Counted from the stretch's first letter, positions 30,470 to 40,525 are shown. The stretch: 64,000 bases of DNA from Actinospineispora acaciae DSM 45401 (GCF_000620785.1 NZ_JIAI01000006.1:409609-473608); one strand, 5' to 3'. Translations and numbers: made by a program. Notes: generated from the sequence alone by a model not told the origin.

Positions 30470-30940
30470 CTAGGGGGCGCGCAGGCGGGAGCGGGTGCGG
30501 GCGGGGGCGGTGGGGGGCAGCTCGCCCAGGATGTCGGCCAGGGAGGTGGCGGCCAGGGTGGCGCGCCAGGCCTGGTGGGCCTCGGCCATTTTGGCGGCCA
30601 GGATGCAGGTGTCGCGGCAGTCCTCGGGGGGTAGGGCGCCTCGGCCCTGTTGGCGGATCTCGCGGCATTCGTAGGGCGAGGCGGCGCCGTCTACCGCTTC
30701 GACGATCTCCAGGAGGGTGATCTCGGAGGCGTTGCGGGCCAGGCGGAAGCCGCCGCGCGGGCCCGTTGTGGCGGCCAGGACGCCGGCCCTGACCAGGGAC
30801 TGGAGTTGTTTGGCCAGGTAGGGGGCCGGGAGGTCGTAGTACTCCGCGAGCTGGGCGGCGGGGGCGGTCGCGCCGGGCTCGAGCTGGGCCAGCGTGGTGG
30901 CGCAGTGCAGGACCCACTCGGTGCTCACGGGCAGTTTCAC
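30470..30940 (-). CDS. Rrf2-family iron-sulfur redox regulator, RsrR-type
   Basis: This 156-residue winged-helix protein has an Rrf2 HTH (AAQLAEYYDLPAPYLAKQLQSLVRAG) with wing GPRGGFRLAR. The ligands typical of RsrR of Streptomyces venezuelae, a [2Fe-2S] redox switch, appear conserved: E8 and H12 in MKLPVSTEWVLH, and cysteines C92, C108 and C112. As in that system, the divergent neighbour is an NAD(P)-binding NmrA-like protein. I infer that it senses the redox state of the NAD(P)H pool or oxidants and controls the divergent gene; which cysteines bind the cluster here is not determined by the sequence alone. Confidence 0.85.
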   Translation of the reverse strand: MKLPVSTEWVLHCATTLAQLEPGATAPAAQLAEYYDLPAPYLAKQLQSLVRAGVLAATTGPRGGFRLARNASEITLLEIVEAVDGAASPYECREIRQQGRGALPPEDCRDTCILAAKMAEAHQAWRATLAATSLADILGELPPTAPARTRSRLRAP

Positions 30941-31027
30941 GCGTCACAGTCTATCGTAGATATTGCGGATCTGTTTAGTCCGGGATACGGTGACGGCAAG
31001 AGCGGTGAGAGCGAAGGAGAGGTCGTC

Positions 31028-31771
31028 ATGCGGATCGCGGTCGCCGGGGCCACCGGCAACATCGGGTCGTTGACCGCCCAGGCGCTGGAGCGGGGCGGGC
31101 ACGAGGTGGTGCGGATCAGCAGGTCGCTGGGGGTGGACCTGGTGAGCGGTGAGGGGTTGGACGACGCGTTGGCCGGCGTGGACGCGGTCGTCGACACCAC
31201 GAACAGCACCGCGGCGGACCCGGCGGAGACGGTGGCGTTCTTCGGCGCCTCCACCCGGAACCTGCTCGCGGCCGAGGGGCGCGCGGGCGTCAGGCATCAC
31301 GTGCTGCTCTCGATCATGGGGATGGACCGGGTCGAGGGCAACGCGCACTACGCCGGTAAGCGGGAGCAGGAGCGGCTGGTGAGCGCCGGTTCGGTGCCGT
31401 GGACGATCGTGCCGGCGACGCAGTTCCACGACTTCGGCGCGATGGTGGCGAGCTGGACCGAACGGGACGGTGTCGCCACGGTCCCGCCGCTGCTGGTCCA
31501 GTCGATCGCGCCGGGCGACGTCGCCGACGTGCTCGCCGAGGTGGCGGTGGGCGAGCCCAGGGGGCGTTACCCGGACCTGGCCGGGCCGGAGCCGCAGGAC
31601 CTGGTCGACATGGCCCGGCGCACGAACCGGGCGCGTGGTCACGAGGTGAAGCTGGTGCCGAGCTGGGACGGGGTGTTCGGGCCGGAGATGGCGGGCAACG
31701 TGCTGCTGCCCGGCGAGGGGGCACGGCTGGCGCCGACCACGTTCGACAAGTGGCTGGCCGAGCAGGGCTGA
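31028..31771 (+). CDS. NmrA-like NAD(P)-binding protein
   Basis: This 247-residue atypical SDR starts MRIAVAGATGNIGSLTAQAL with the GxxGxxG nucleotide-binding motif (residues 7-13). It continues with DAVVDTTNS and HHVLLSIMGMDRV, and has a YAGKREQE pair where Tyr-Lys are spaced as in active SDRs. Family members act as redox sensors or NADPH-dependent reductases. It is divergent from the RsrR-type regulator and probably its target. An AAGGAGA site precedes the ATG. It overlaps the convergent reductase gene by 133 bases at the 3' end. Confidence 0.82.
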   Translation: MRIAVAGATGNIGSLTAQALERGGHEVVRISRSLGVDLVSGEGLDDALAGVDAVVDTTNSTAADPAETVAFFGASTRNLLAAEGRAGVRHHVLLSIMGMDRVEGNAHYAGKREQERLVSAGSVPWTIVPATQFHDFGAMVASWTERDGVATVPPLLVQSIAPGDVADVLAEVAVGEPRGRYPDLAGPEPQDLVDMARRTNRARGHEVKLVPSWDGVFGPEMAGNVLLPGEGARLAPTTFDKWLAEQG

Positions 31772-32379
31772 TCGTCGGCGGTGGTCAGGTGGATGCGGAC
31801 GGTCAGTAGGTCGGCGCCGAGGACCCGCACGGTCACGGCGTTGAGCGCCCGCAGCGGATGCCAGGCGATGATCCGTCGTTGCCTGGCCAGCGGGTCGTCG
31901 TCGGGCAGGATCTCGGCGATGCCGGGTACCCAGCGGTAACGCCAGCCGGTCCGCAGCCGCACGCGCACCCTCGGGTCGCGCTGGATGTTGCGGACGTAGC
32001 CGGCGCGCGTGCCGTGCTCGGCGATGATCCAGAACGTGTCGCCGTCGCGGCCGTTGCCCACCGGGGTGCGCCGGGGCAGGCCGGAGACCCGGCCGCGCGT
32101 TTCCAGCAGTGCCAGCCCGAGCGGGTTCAGCCCGGCCGCCAGCAACAGCCGTACCAGCGGGTTGATGACGAACCGCTGCAGTATCCGCACCAGTTGCACC
32201 TTCAGGCGACGGCTGCGGGCGGTGAGCAGCAGGTTCGCCAGTAGCAGGCCGGTCTGGACGAGCGCGCCGGGCAGGCCCGGCCAGGCGTCGGGGGAGAGCA
32301 GATAGAGGCCCCACACCACGACGAGGGCAACGGCGGTGGCGGCGGCGAGACCGCGAGGCATACGACTGTATAGGTTCAT
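31639..32379 (-). CDS. Deazaflavin (F420)-dependent nitroreductase/quinone reductase family protein
   Basis: This 246-residue protein has two N-terminal hydrophobic helices (ATAVALVVVWGLYLL and VQTGLLLANLLL), then the F420-dependent reductase core: TRGRVSGLPRRTPVG and DGDTFWIIAEHGTRAGYVRNIQRDPRVRVRL, the Ddn-family pattern that binds the deazaflavin cofactor. The substrate is unknown; family members reduce quinones or nitro compounds at the membrane. The last 45 codons overlap the convergent NmrA-like gene and look less conserved. It is divergent from a TetR regulator with a repeated operator between the starts. Confidence 0.78.
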   Translation of the reverse strand: MNLYSRMPRGLAAATAVALVVVWGLYLLSPDAWPGLPGALVQTGLLLANLLLTARSRRLKVQLVRILQRFVINPLVRLLLAAGLNPLGLALLETRGRVSGLPRRTPVGNGRDGDTFWIIAEHGTRAGYVRNIQRDPRVRVRLRTGWRYRWVPGIAEILPDDDPLARQRRIIAWHPLRALNAVTVRVLGADLLTVRIHLTTADDQPCSASHLSNVVGASRAPSPGSSTLPAISGPNTPSQLGTSFTS

Positions 32380-32390
32380 ACGACTGTATG
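32360..32390. promoter_or_regulatory. Double TetR operator between divergent starts
   Basis: Two copies of atacgactgtat (32360-32371 and 32378-32389), each with inverted atac/gtat ends, lie 18 bases apart. They overlap both start codons (32379 minus, 32388 plus), which points to autoregulation and shared repression by the TetR protein. Confidence 0.72.
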
Positions 32391-32990
32391 GTGGTCGCCG
32401 TGGGGGAGCCTGCCAAGCCTTTATCCCGTAAAGATGCGCTGATCGGCGCGATTCTGCGCATCGTCGGCGAGCACGGGCTGGAGCGGGTCAGCGTCCGTGA
32501 GGTGGCCTCGGCGGTCGGTGTCTCGATCGGCACCGTGCAGCACTACTTCCCGACCAAGGACGCCATGCTGGTCGCGGCGTTCAGCGAGGTCGTGCGCCGG
32601 ATCCGGGCGAGGGTGGCGGCCGTCGAGCTCGGGCCGGACGTGCGCGCGAACCTCTCGGCGGTGCTGCGCGAGCTGCTGCCGCTGGACGCGGTGCGGGCCG
32701 AGGAGGTGCGCATCCAGGTGGCCTTCGCCGCCCGCGCGGTGACCGAGCCGTCGCTGGCCGCCATCCAGCGGGGCGTGCTCGGCGAGATCACCGCCGAGCT
32801 GGCCGAGGCGTTCGCGCGCACGCCCGCCGGCGGGGACCCTGAGCTGGCCGCGCGCCTCGCGCTGGCCGGCGTCGACGGCCTGGCGCAGCACGCGGTGAGC
32901 TCCGGCGCGCACCCCCCGTCCGCCGAGCTGACCGAGGCGTTGGACCACCTGATCGCCCTGCTGGTCACCGCCTCGGCCTGGTCGAGGTGA
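32388..32990 (+). CDS. TetR-family repressor
   Basis: This 200-residue protein has a TetR HTH (IGAILRIVGEHGLERVSVREVASAVGVSIGTVQHYFPTKDAMLV, about residues 18-62) and a helical ligand-binding domain. It is divergent from the F420-dependent reductase gene and probably represses it. ATG 32388 lies inside the operator repeat, so GTG 32400 or leaderless translation is possible. The stop overlaps the cupin start (GTGA), linking the two genes. Confidence 0.87.
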   Translation: MVVAVGEPAKPLSRKDALIGAILRIVGEHGLERVSVREVASAVGVSIGTVQHYFPTKDAMLVAAFSEVVRRIRARVAAVELGPDVRANLSAVLRELLPLDAVRAEEVRIQVAFAARAVTEPSLAAIQRGVLGEITAELAEAFARTPAGGDPELAARLALAGVDGLAQHAVSSGAHPPSAELTEALDHLIALLVTASAWSR

Positions 32991-33331
32991 TCATGCCGCC
33001 CGGCATCCCGGGTCCGCCCCAGCACGTGCACCGGGAGCACGACGAGACGTTCTACGTCCTGTCCGGCACGCCCACCTTCACCCGCGGCGCCGACGTGATC
33101 GTCGCCGAGCCGGGCACGCTGGTCACCGCCCCGCCCGGCGCCCCGCACACCTTCGCCAACCCCGGCGAGGAGCCCGCGCGGCTGCTGTGCACCGTCACGC
33201 CTGACCGCTACATCGACTACTTCCGGGAGCTCGGCCGGCTGCCCGTCGGCCCGACCGGCCCGGACCCCTCGGCGATGGCCGAGATCATGGCGCGCTACGC
33301 GACGGAGGTGGTGGGCCCGCGCCCAGGCTGA
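32987..33331 (+). CDS. Small cupin-domain protein
   Basis: This 114-residue protein carries the conserved cupin motifs: PQHVHREHDETFYVLSG (motif 1 with H-x-H and E) and PGTLVTAPPGAPHTFANPG (motif 2 with His), enough to bind a metal. It begins abruptly at MIMPPGIPGPP, lacking the first strands common in the family; upstream in-frame codons (…LGLVEV) fit the lost strand, so the gene may have been shortened at its junction with tetR. The substrate is unknown. It overlaps the tetR stop by four bases and the convergent IclR gene by 47 bases. Confidence 0.75.
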   Translation: MIMPPGIPGPPQHVHREHDETFYVLSGTPTFTRGADVIVAEPGTLVTAPPGAPHTFANPGEEPARLLCTVTPDRYIDYFRELGRLPVGPTGPDPSAMAEIMARYATEVVGPRPG

Positions 33332-34073
33332 GGGTGCGGGTGATGCCGAGGGCGGCGGCGCGCACGGCGGGGACCAGGGTGGCCAGGTTCGTGGTCACGC
33401 TGGGCACCACCACGGAGACCGCCGCGGTCACCGCGCCCCGGTGGTCGAAGACGGGCGCGGCCACCGAGGAAGCGCCCACGGTGATCTCGTCGCGGGTCAG
33501 CGAGACCTTGCTGTGGCGGATGTCGGCGATCGCGCGGCGCAGCCGGTCCGGGTCGGTGATGGTGTGCGCGGTCAGCCGGGGCAGGCCGGCGGCGATCACC
33601 TCGTCGAGCAGCTCCGGCGGGGAGAACGCGAGCAGCACCTTGCCGGGGCCGGTGGCGTGCAGCGGCAGCCGCCTGCCGACCTGGGACACCACCGACACCA
33701 GGTCCTCGGTCGGGCGGGCGGCCAGCTTCTCCACGTAGAGCACCTGGTTGTCGTCCAGCACGGCGAGGTGCACGACCTGGTGGGTCACCTCGTAGAGGTC
33801 CTCCAGGTAGGGCAGCGCCACGTCGCGCAGCCGCCGGTTGGCCGGGGCCAGCGCGCCGAGCTGCCACAGCCGCAGCCCGACCCGATAGCGCCCGCGCCCG
33901 GAGCGTTCCAGGCCGCCCCAGGCGACCAGCTCGGCGAGCAGCCGGTGCACGGTGGCCGGGGCCAGGCCGGTGGTGCGCACGATCGAGGTCAGGGTCTGCT
34001 CGGGGCGGTCGTGGGAGAACGAGTCCAGGATCGCGATCGCGCGGCTGAGCACCGTGCGTCCCGGGTCGGCCAT
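33285..34073 (-). CDS. IclR-family transcriptional regulator
   Basis: This 262-residue regulator has an N-terminal winged helix (SRAIAILDSFSHDRPEQTLTSIVRTTGLAPATVHRLLAELVAWGGLER, about 10-56) and a C-terminal IclR effector domain (LPLHATGPGKVLLAF; SLTRDEITVGASSVAAPVFD; AVSVVVPS). IclR proteins usually control catabolism of aromatic or small carbon compounds. It is divergent from the SDR gene at 34177, its probable target. Confidence 0.87.
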   Translation of the reverse strand: MADPGRTVLSRAIAILDSFSHDRPEQTLTSIVRTTGLAPATVHRLLAELVAWGGLERSGRGRYRVGLRLWQLGALAPANRRLRDVALPYLEDLYEVTHQVVHLAVLDDNQVLYVEKLAARPTEDLVSVVSQVGRRLPLHATGPGKVLLAFSPPELLDEVIAAGLPRLTAHTITDPDRLRRAIADIRHSKVSLTRDEITVGASSVAAPVFDHRGAVTAAVSVVVPSVTTNLATLVPAVRAAALGITRTLSLGAGPPPPSRSAP

Positions 34074-34176
34074 GTCCCGCCTCGTTTTCCGGTCAGTGCG
34101 AGCCGCGGCGAATCGCCGGCGCGGCAGGTGTCACAGTGTCCCCGCTGCGGTGTGGCCGGTGAAGGAGGAGCTGACG

Positions 34177-34938
34177 TTGGGGCTGTTGGACGGGAAGGCC
34201 TGCCTGGTCACCGGGGGTGCGGGCTCGATCGGGCTGGCCACCGCGAGGTTGTTCCTGGCCGACGGTGCGCGGGTGGCGCTGTTCGACAGGGACGCCGAGC
34301 CGCTGGCGCGCGCGGCGGACCAGGTCGGCGGGGATGACCGGGTCCGCACGGTGGTCGGCGATGTGACGAACGAGGACGACGTCGCGGCCGGGGTGGCCGC
34401 CGCCGTCGAGCGGTTCGGGCGGCTGGACGTGCTGGTCGCGAACGCCGGCACCCCGGCGGCCGCCGCGCCGGTCACCGAGTTCGGCGTGGAGGAGTTCGAC
34501 GCGACGTTCGCGGTGCACGTGCGCGGGGTGTTCCTGGCCTGCAAGCACGCGCTGCGGGTGCTGTCCGACGGCGGCAGCGTGGTGATCGTCTCCAGCGTGG
34601 CGGGGCTGCGCGCGGACGCCGGCGTGTGCGCGTACGTCGCGGCCAAGCACGCCCAGGTCGGGCTGATGCGCTCGATCGCCAAGGAGGTGGCCGGGCGGGG
34701 CATCCGGGTCAACACCATCCACCCCGGCCCGGTGGACAACGCCTTCCAGGCCGGCATCGAGGACCGCCTCAGCGCGCTGACCGGCGGCGATGCTACCGAG
34801 GCGTTCAACGCCGCCATCCCGCTCGGCCGCCACGCCGGCGCCGACGAGATCGCCCGCTCGATCCTCTACCTGGCCACCGACCAGAGCAGCTTCACCACCG
34901 CGAGCACCCTGGTGGTGGACGGCGGCATGAGCGCCTAG
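34177..34938 (+). CDS. Short-chain dehydrogenase/reductase
   Basis: This 253-residue classical SDR has TGGAGSIG (cofactor motif), NAGTP, catalytic Ser in VSSVAG, YVAAK (Tyr-x3-Lys) and HPGPVDN, ending with LVVDGGMSA. It starts at TTG 34177 because GGAGG lies 8 bases upstream; earlier in-frame codons run through the promoter region shared with the IclR gene. The substrate is unknown. It is probably under IclR control. Confidence 0.86.
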   Translation: MGLLDGKACLVTGGAGSIGLATARLFLADGARVALFDRDAEPLARAADQVGGDDRVRTVVGDVTNEDDVAAGVAAAVERFGRLDVLVANAGTPAAAAPVTEFGVEEFDATFAVHVRGVFLACKHALRVLSDGGSVVIVSSVAGLRADAGVCAYVAAKHAQVGLMRSIAKEVAGRGIRVNTIHPGPVDNAFQAGIEDRLSALTGGDATEAFNAAIPLGRHAGADEIARSILYLATDQSSFTTASTLVVDGGMSA

Positions 34939-35930
34939 CCGAGCGTGCGGGGAAGCCCGAGGTAGGGCGCGACCGACGTCTCGAACCGGGTCAGTTCGTG
35001 GATCTTGTCCCCGGCCAGGCCGAGGATGATGACGCCGCCGATGTGGAAGGTGCCGGTGACCTCGTCGCGGACGTACTGGCCCCACCCGGGTTGGCCGTTG
35101 GCGCGGACGGGCACCATCCGGTCGAACCGCCCGCAGTGGGTGCGGTGCGCGCGCACGACGCTGAAGAACCGGTGCACGGCGTCGCTGCCCCGGTACTCGA
35201 AGGGCAGGGGTGGCATCCGTACCCACGCGTCGTCGGTCATGAGCGCGATGAGCGCGTCGACGTCGAGCTCGGTGAAGGCGGCGACGAAGCGGTCCAGCAG
35301 CGCGCGCTCGGCCGGCGAGCCGGGCGCGGGCGGCGGCGGGTGGTTGGACCGCGCTGCGTTCATCGTGGCGCGGGCCCGTTTGAGGGCGCTGGTGACCGCG
35401 TCCTGGGTGAGCCCGAGCAGTTGTGCGGTCTCGGCGGCGCGGTAGCCGAGCACGTCGCGCAGCAGCAGCACCGCGCGCTGGTTGGGCGGTAGGAGCTGGA
35501 CGGCGGTGACGAACGCGAGCGAGATCGCCTCCCGGGACTCGTAGCGGGCCTCGGGTCCGGGCACCTGGTCGGAGGGCTCCATCGCGTCCGGGTAGGGCTG
35601 CAGCCACAGTGCCTCGCCGAGGCGGGTCGGCTCCGGGAGCGGCCCCGGCGCCGCGGCGGCCACCGGCTGGCGGGTGGACGAACGCAGCAGGTTCAGGCAC
35701 CGGTTGGTGGCGATGCGGTACAGCCAGGTGCGCAGCGACGAGCGCCCCTCGAAGCCCTCCAGGCCCAGCCACGCCGCCAGCAGCGTCTCCTGCAGGGCGT
35801 CCTCGGCGTCCTGCAGCGAGCCCAGCATGCGGTAGCAGTGCACGTGCAGCTCGCGGCGGTGGGGCTCGACCAGGGCGGCGAACGCGTCCCGGTCGCCGGC
35901 GCGGGCCCGCCCGAGCAGTTCTGCCGACAT
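34935..35930 (-). CDS. SigX5/ECF-type sigma factor with C-terminal SnoaL-like domain
   Basis: This 331-residue protein joins an ECF sigma factor (region 2: LVEPHRRELHVHCYRMLGSLQDAEDALQETLLAAW; region 4: LPPNQRAVLLLRDVLGYRAAETAQLLGLTQDAVTSALKRAR) to a SnoaL/NTF2-like domain (about 205-325, LLDRFVAAFTELDVDALIALMTDDAWVRMPPLP) in place of an anti-sigma partner. This is the TIGR02960 (SigX5) architecture, where the extra domain probably regulates activity. It is divergent from the DUF899 gene, a likely target. Confidence 0.88.
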   Translation of the reverse strand: MSAELLGRARAGDRDAFAALVEPHRRELHVHCYRMLGSLQDAEDALQETLLAAWLGLEGFEGRSSLRTWLYRIATNRCLNLLRSSTRQPVAAAAPGPLPEPTRLGEALWLQPYPDAMEPSDQVPGPEARYESREAISLAFVTAVQLLPPNQRAVLLLRDVLGYRAAETAQLLGLTQDAVTSALKRARATMNAARSNHPPPPAPGSPAERALLDRFVAAFTELDVDALIALMTDDAWVRMPPLPFEYRGSDAVHRFFSVVRAHRTHCGRFDRMVPVRANGQPGWGQYVRDEVTGTFHIGGVIILGLAGDKIHELTRFETSVAPYLGLPRTLG

Positions 35931-36071
35931 CTGCCACCTCCGTCTGGGTCCTTCCTACGTACAGACACCGACAACCTCCGGAACTGGTCGCCTCCCGGGT
36001 GACCAGTTTCGGGGCGGCGCCGTGTCCATCCGTAGGTCCGCACACCCGAACCAGAAAGCGGGGACACCGCG

Positions 36072-36818
36072 ATGAAGACACCCCCGATCGTCTCGCCGGA
36101 GCAGTGGGAACAGGCGCGCCGGCGGCTGCTCGTGAGGGAGAAGGAGCTGACCAGGGCCCGCGACGCGATGGCCGCCGAGCGCCGGCGGATGCCGTGGCTG
36201 GCCGTGGAGAAGGACTACGAGTTCCACGGTCCCCGGGGCCGGGCGAGCCTGCTCGACCTCTTCGAGGGACGCCGCCAGCTGATCGTCTACCGCGCGTTCT
36301 TCGAGCCGGGCGTGCACGGCTGGCCCGATCACGCCTGCCCCGGCTGCTCGATGGGGGCCGACCAGGTCGCCGACCTCGCCCACCTGAACGCCCGCGACAC
36401 CACCCTCGCGTACGTCTCGCGCGCGCCGCTAGCGGACATCGAGCGGGTCAAGGCCCGGATGGGCTGGCGGATCCCGTGGTACAGCTTCGGCGGCGACTTC
36501 GACGCGGACTTCGGCGTGGACGAGTGGCACGGCACGAACGCGTTCATCCGGGACGGCGACCGGGTGTTCCGTACGTACTTCGTCAACAGCCGGGGCGACG
36601 AGGCGATGGGCAGCACCTGGAGCTACCTCGACATCACCGCGCTCGGGCGGCAGGAGACCTGGGAGGACTCGCCCGAGGGCTACCCCCAGACCCCGCCCTA
36701 CGAATGGTGGAACTGGCACGACGAGTACGACCACGCCGAGGCGACCGACCAGGAGTGGCTCAGCCGTATCGACGGCGCCATCGACGCCGGCCAGGCCACG
36801 GCCCGACGACACCCGTAG
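36072..36818 (+). CDS. DUF899 thioredoxin-like family protein
   Basis: This 248-residue protein has the DUF899 pattern: LLVREKELTRARDAMAAERRRMPW, YEFHGPRG, LIVYRAFFEPGVHGW and CPGCSM, a CxxC in the position of the thioredoxin active site. A further conserved block is PWYSFGGDFDADFGVDEWHGTN. Function is unproven; the CxxC and fold suggest thiol redox chemistry. It faces away from the SigX5-type gene, 141 bases apart. Confidence 0.82.
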   Translation: MKTPPIVSPEQWEQARRRLLVREKELTRARDAMAAERRRMPWLAVEKDYEFHGPRGRASLLDLFEGRRQLIVYRAFFEPGVHGWPDHACPGCSMGADQVADLAHLNARDTTLAYVSRAPLADIERVKARMGWRIPWYSFGGDFDADFGVDEWHGTNAFIRDGDRVFRTYFVNSRGDEAMGSTWSYLDITALGRQETWEDSPEGYPQTPPYEWWNWHDEYDHAEATDQEWLSRIDGAIDAGQATARRHP

Positions 36819-36835
36819 TGCCGTAGGGTCGCGGG

Positions 36836-37034
36836 TGCTGGTGGTTCGCGCCGGCCCTTCGGTGGGGCGGCGCGAGGCAAGAGGGAACCCGGTGCGAATC
36901 CGGGACTGCCCCGCAGCGGTGAGCGGGAACGACAGCCGTCACCAAGCACTGGGCCGATGGCCTGGGAAGCGACGGCCGGTAGGTGGCGCACCTCCCGTGC
37001 GCAGAGCCCGCGAGTCCGAAGACCTGCCACCGGT
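36836..37034 (+). ncRNA. Cobalamin riboswitch upstream of metE
   Basis: The leader contains the conserved B12-aptamer core: gagggaacccggtgcgaatc, cgggactgccccgc, then agcggtga, and ends with the B12-box region cgagtccgaagacctgcc (37011-37028). It lies about 100 bases before metE. Repression of the B12-independent methionine synthase by cobalamin is the expected outcome. Confidence 0.92.
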
Positions 37035-37106
37035 GCGGGCGCCGCCGGTGCCCGCGTACCCGTGGCCTCGAGGGCGGGCTCGGTGAACGCCACCGCCCGA
37101 GTTGCC

Positions 37107-37139
37107 ACGGCTCTGACACGCTCGCGAGGAGAGAGCCGT
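37107..37139 (+). promoter_or_regulatory. Start-codon hairpin, likely riboswitch expression platform
   Basis: acggctct (37107-37114) pairs perfectly with agagccgt (37132-37139). This encloses the GAGGA ribosome-binding site in the loop and covers the GTG start of metE. Such a hairpin fits translational control by the riboswitch. Confidence 0.6.
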
Positions 37140-39375
37140 GAACAACACACTGGGCAGCACCGTGCTCGGATACCCGCGCATCGGCCCGAACCGGGAGCTC
37201 AAGCGCGCTGTGGAGCGCTACTGGGCCGGCCAGATCGACGACGACGAGCTGCGCCGGGTCGCGGCGGGCCTGCGCCGGGACACCTGGCGGGAGCTGGCGG
37301 CGGCCGGGCTCGGTTCGGTGCCGGGGAACACGTTCTCGTACTACGACCAGGTGCTGGACACCGCGCTGATGGTCGGCGCGGTGCCGGCCCGGTTCTCCGG
37401 ACCGGGGCCGCTGGACACGCTGTTCGCGATGGCCAGGGGCCGCGACGGGGTGCCCGCGCTGGAGATGACCAAGTTCTTCGACACGAACTACCACTACCTG
37501 GTGCCCGAGATCGGACCCGAGACCCGGTTCGAGCTGGCCGGCCGCAAGCCCGTCGAGGAGCTCGTCGAGGCGCTGGAGCTGGGCATCCGCACCAGGCCGG
37601 TGCTGCTCGGTCCGGTGACCTTCCTGCTGCTCGCCAAGGGGCACCGTCCGCTGGAGCGGCTGGACGCGCTGCTGGAGGTGTACGCGGAGCTGCTGGTCGA
37701 GCTGCACGCGGCCGGCGCGGAATGGGTGCAGTTGGACGAGCCCGCGTTCGTCGCCGACCGCACCCCGGCCGAGCTGGACGCCCTGGCCCGCGCCTACCAG
37801 CGGCTCGCCGGCGTGCCCGGCCGGCCGAGGCTGCTGGTGGCCGGCTACTACGGTGACCTGGGTCCGGCGTTGCCGGTGCTGGCGGATTCTCCGGTGGACG
37901 CGATCGGGCTCGACCTGGTGGCCGGTTCGGCGGACCTGTCCCGGGTCGCCGCGCTGGGGGACAAGACGGTGCTGGCCGGCGTGGTCGACGGCCGCAACGT
38001 CTGGCGTACCGACCTGGAGGCCGCGCTGGCCAAGGCCGCCGTGCTGCTCGGCAGCGCCGGCCGGGTGGAGATCGGCTCGTCCTGCCCGCTGCTGCACGTG
38101 CCCTACGACGTCGCCGTGGAGACCGGCCTGTCCGGGGTGGTCCGTGACCGGCTCGCGTTCGCCCGGCAGAAGCTGCGCGAGATCGAGATCCTGGACCGGG
38201 CACTGCACCACGGGCGGGACACCGTCGCCGAGGAGTTCGCCGACGCCGCCCGCCGGCGCCACCCGGACCGGACCGGCGAGCGCGACGACCGGGTGCGCGC
38301 CCGGCTCGACGCCCTGGGCACCACCCACTTCCGCCGGGGCCCCGCCGGCCGGCGCGCTCGGTTGCAGAGGGACAACCTGAAGCTCGGCCCGATCCCGACC
38401 ACCACCATCGGCTCGTTCCCGCAGACCGCCCGGATCCGCGCCGACCGCGCCGCGCACCGGGCCGGGCGGCTGGACGGCGGTGAGTACGAGCGGAGGATGC
38501 GCGCGGAGATCGAGCGGGTGGTCCGGCTGCAGGAGCGGATCGGGCTGGACGTGCTGGTGCACGGCGAGCCGGAGCGCAACGACATGGTGCAGTACTTCGC
38601 CGAGCACCTCGACGGCTTCGCCGCCACCGAGCACGGCTGGGTGCAGTCCTACGGCACCCGCTGCGTGCGCCCGCCGGTGCTCTACGCCGACGTGTCCCGG
38701 CCCGAGCCGATCACCGTGCGCTGGAGCGGCTTCGCGCAGTCGCTCACCGCGCGCCCGGTGAAGGCCATGCTGACCGGCCCGGTGACGATCCTGGCCTGGT
38801 CGTTCGTCCGCGACGACCAGCCGCTGGGCCAGACCGCCCGGCAGGTCGCGCTGGCCCTGCGCGACGAGGTCCGCGACCTGGAGGCGGCCGGGCTGCGGAT
38901 CGTGCAGGTGGACGAGCCCGCGCTGCGCGAGCTGCTGCCGCCGCGCACCGCCGGCCGGGCCGACTACCTGGCCTGGGCGATCGACGCGTTCCGGCTGGCC
39001 ACCGGCGGGGCGGCCGACACCACGCAGGTCCACACCCACCTGTGCTACTCCGAGTTCGGCGACGTGGTGGACGCGATCGACGCGCTGGGCGCGGACGTCA
39101 CCACCGTGGAGGCGGCCCGTTCCAACATGGAGGTGGTCGCCGCGCTCGGCGCCGGCATCGGGCGCGGGCTCGGGCCGGGGGTGTACGACGTGCACTCCCC
39201 GGAGGTTCCCACCGTTGACGACATCGCCGGCCTGCTCACCGCCGCCGCCCGCGAGGTGGCACCGGAGCGGCTGTGGGCGAACCCGGACTGCGGGCTGAAG
39301 ACCCGGGCCGAGCCCGAGGTGGTGGCCGCCCTGCGCAACCTGGTGGCCGCCGCGGCTACCGTCAGGGGCGGATGA
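37138..39375 (+). CDS. metE: Cobalamin-independent methionine synthase
   Basis: This 745-residue enzyme transfers a methyl group from 5-methyltetrahydrofolate-triglutamate to homocysteine, the last step of methionine synthesis. It has the two-barrel MetE layout: N-terminal GYPRIGPNRELKRAVERYW and TKFFDTNYHYLVPE; C-terminal TTTIGSFPQT, LDVLVHGEPERNDMVQYF and zinc ligands in THLCYSEF and NPDCGLKTR. A GAGGAG site precedes the GTG. The cobalamin riboswitch in the leader should shut it down when B12 allows MetH to work. Confidence 0.95.
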   Translation: MNNTLGSTVLGYPRIGPNRELKRAVERYWAGQIDDDELRRVAAGLRRDTWRELAAAGLGSVPGNTFSYYDQVLDTALMVGAVPARFSGPGPLDTLFAMARGRDGVPALEMTKFFDTNYHYLVPEIGPETRFELAGRKPVEELVEALELGIRTRPVLLGPVTFLLLAKGHRPLERLDALLEVYAELLVELHAAGAEWVQLDEPAFVADRTPAELDALARAYQRLAGVPGRPRLLVAGYYGDLGPALPVLADSPVDAIGLDLVAGSADLSRVAALGDKTVLAGVVDGRNVWRTDLEAALAKAAVLLGSAGRVEIGSSCPLLHVPYDVAVETGLSGVVRDRLAFARQKLREIEILDRALHHGRDTVAEEFADAARRRHPDRTGERDDRVRARLDALGTTHFRRGPAGRRARLQRDNLKLGPIPTTTIGSFPQTARIRADRAAHRAGRLDGGEYERRMRAEIERVVRLQERIGLDVLVHGEPERNDMVQYFAEHLDGFAATEHGWVQSYGTRCVRPPVLYADVSRPEPITVRWSGFAQSLTARPVKAMLTGPVTILAWSFVRDDQPLGQTARQVALALRDEVRDLEAAGLRIVQVDEPALRELLPPRTAGRADYLAWAIDAFRLATGGAADTTQVHTHLCYSEFGDVVDAIDALGADVTTVEAARSNMEVVAALGAGIGRGLGPGVYDVHSPEVPTVDDIAGLLTAAAREVAPERLWANPDCGLKTRAEPEVVAALRNLVAAAATVRGG

Positions 39376-39386
39376 GGGGAGCATTC

Positions 39387-40504
<1,118 letters not shown>

Positions 40505-40508
<4 letters not shown>

Positions 40509-40525
40509 TAGGTTAGACCTATTAC
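40505..40525. promoter_or_regulatory. 21-bp perfect palindrome before the DinB gene
   Basis: gtaataggt-tag-acctattac spans the stop codon of the GH172-like gene and ends 9 bases before the DinB-family start. The AT-rich symmetric arms in a GC-rich genome mark a likely dimeric-regulator operator. Confidence 0.65.

Noticed and set aside
36760..39384. 874-codon minus-strand frame opposite metE
   Set aside because: Composition (His/Arg/Gly/Val-rich with no motifs) is that of a GC-rich antisense shadow; metE on the other strand is unmistakable.
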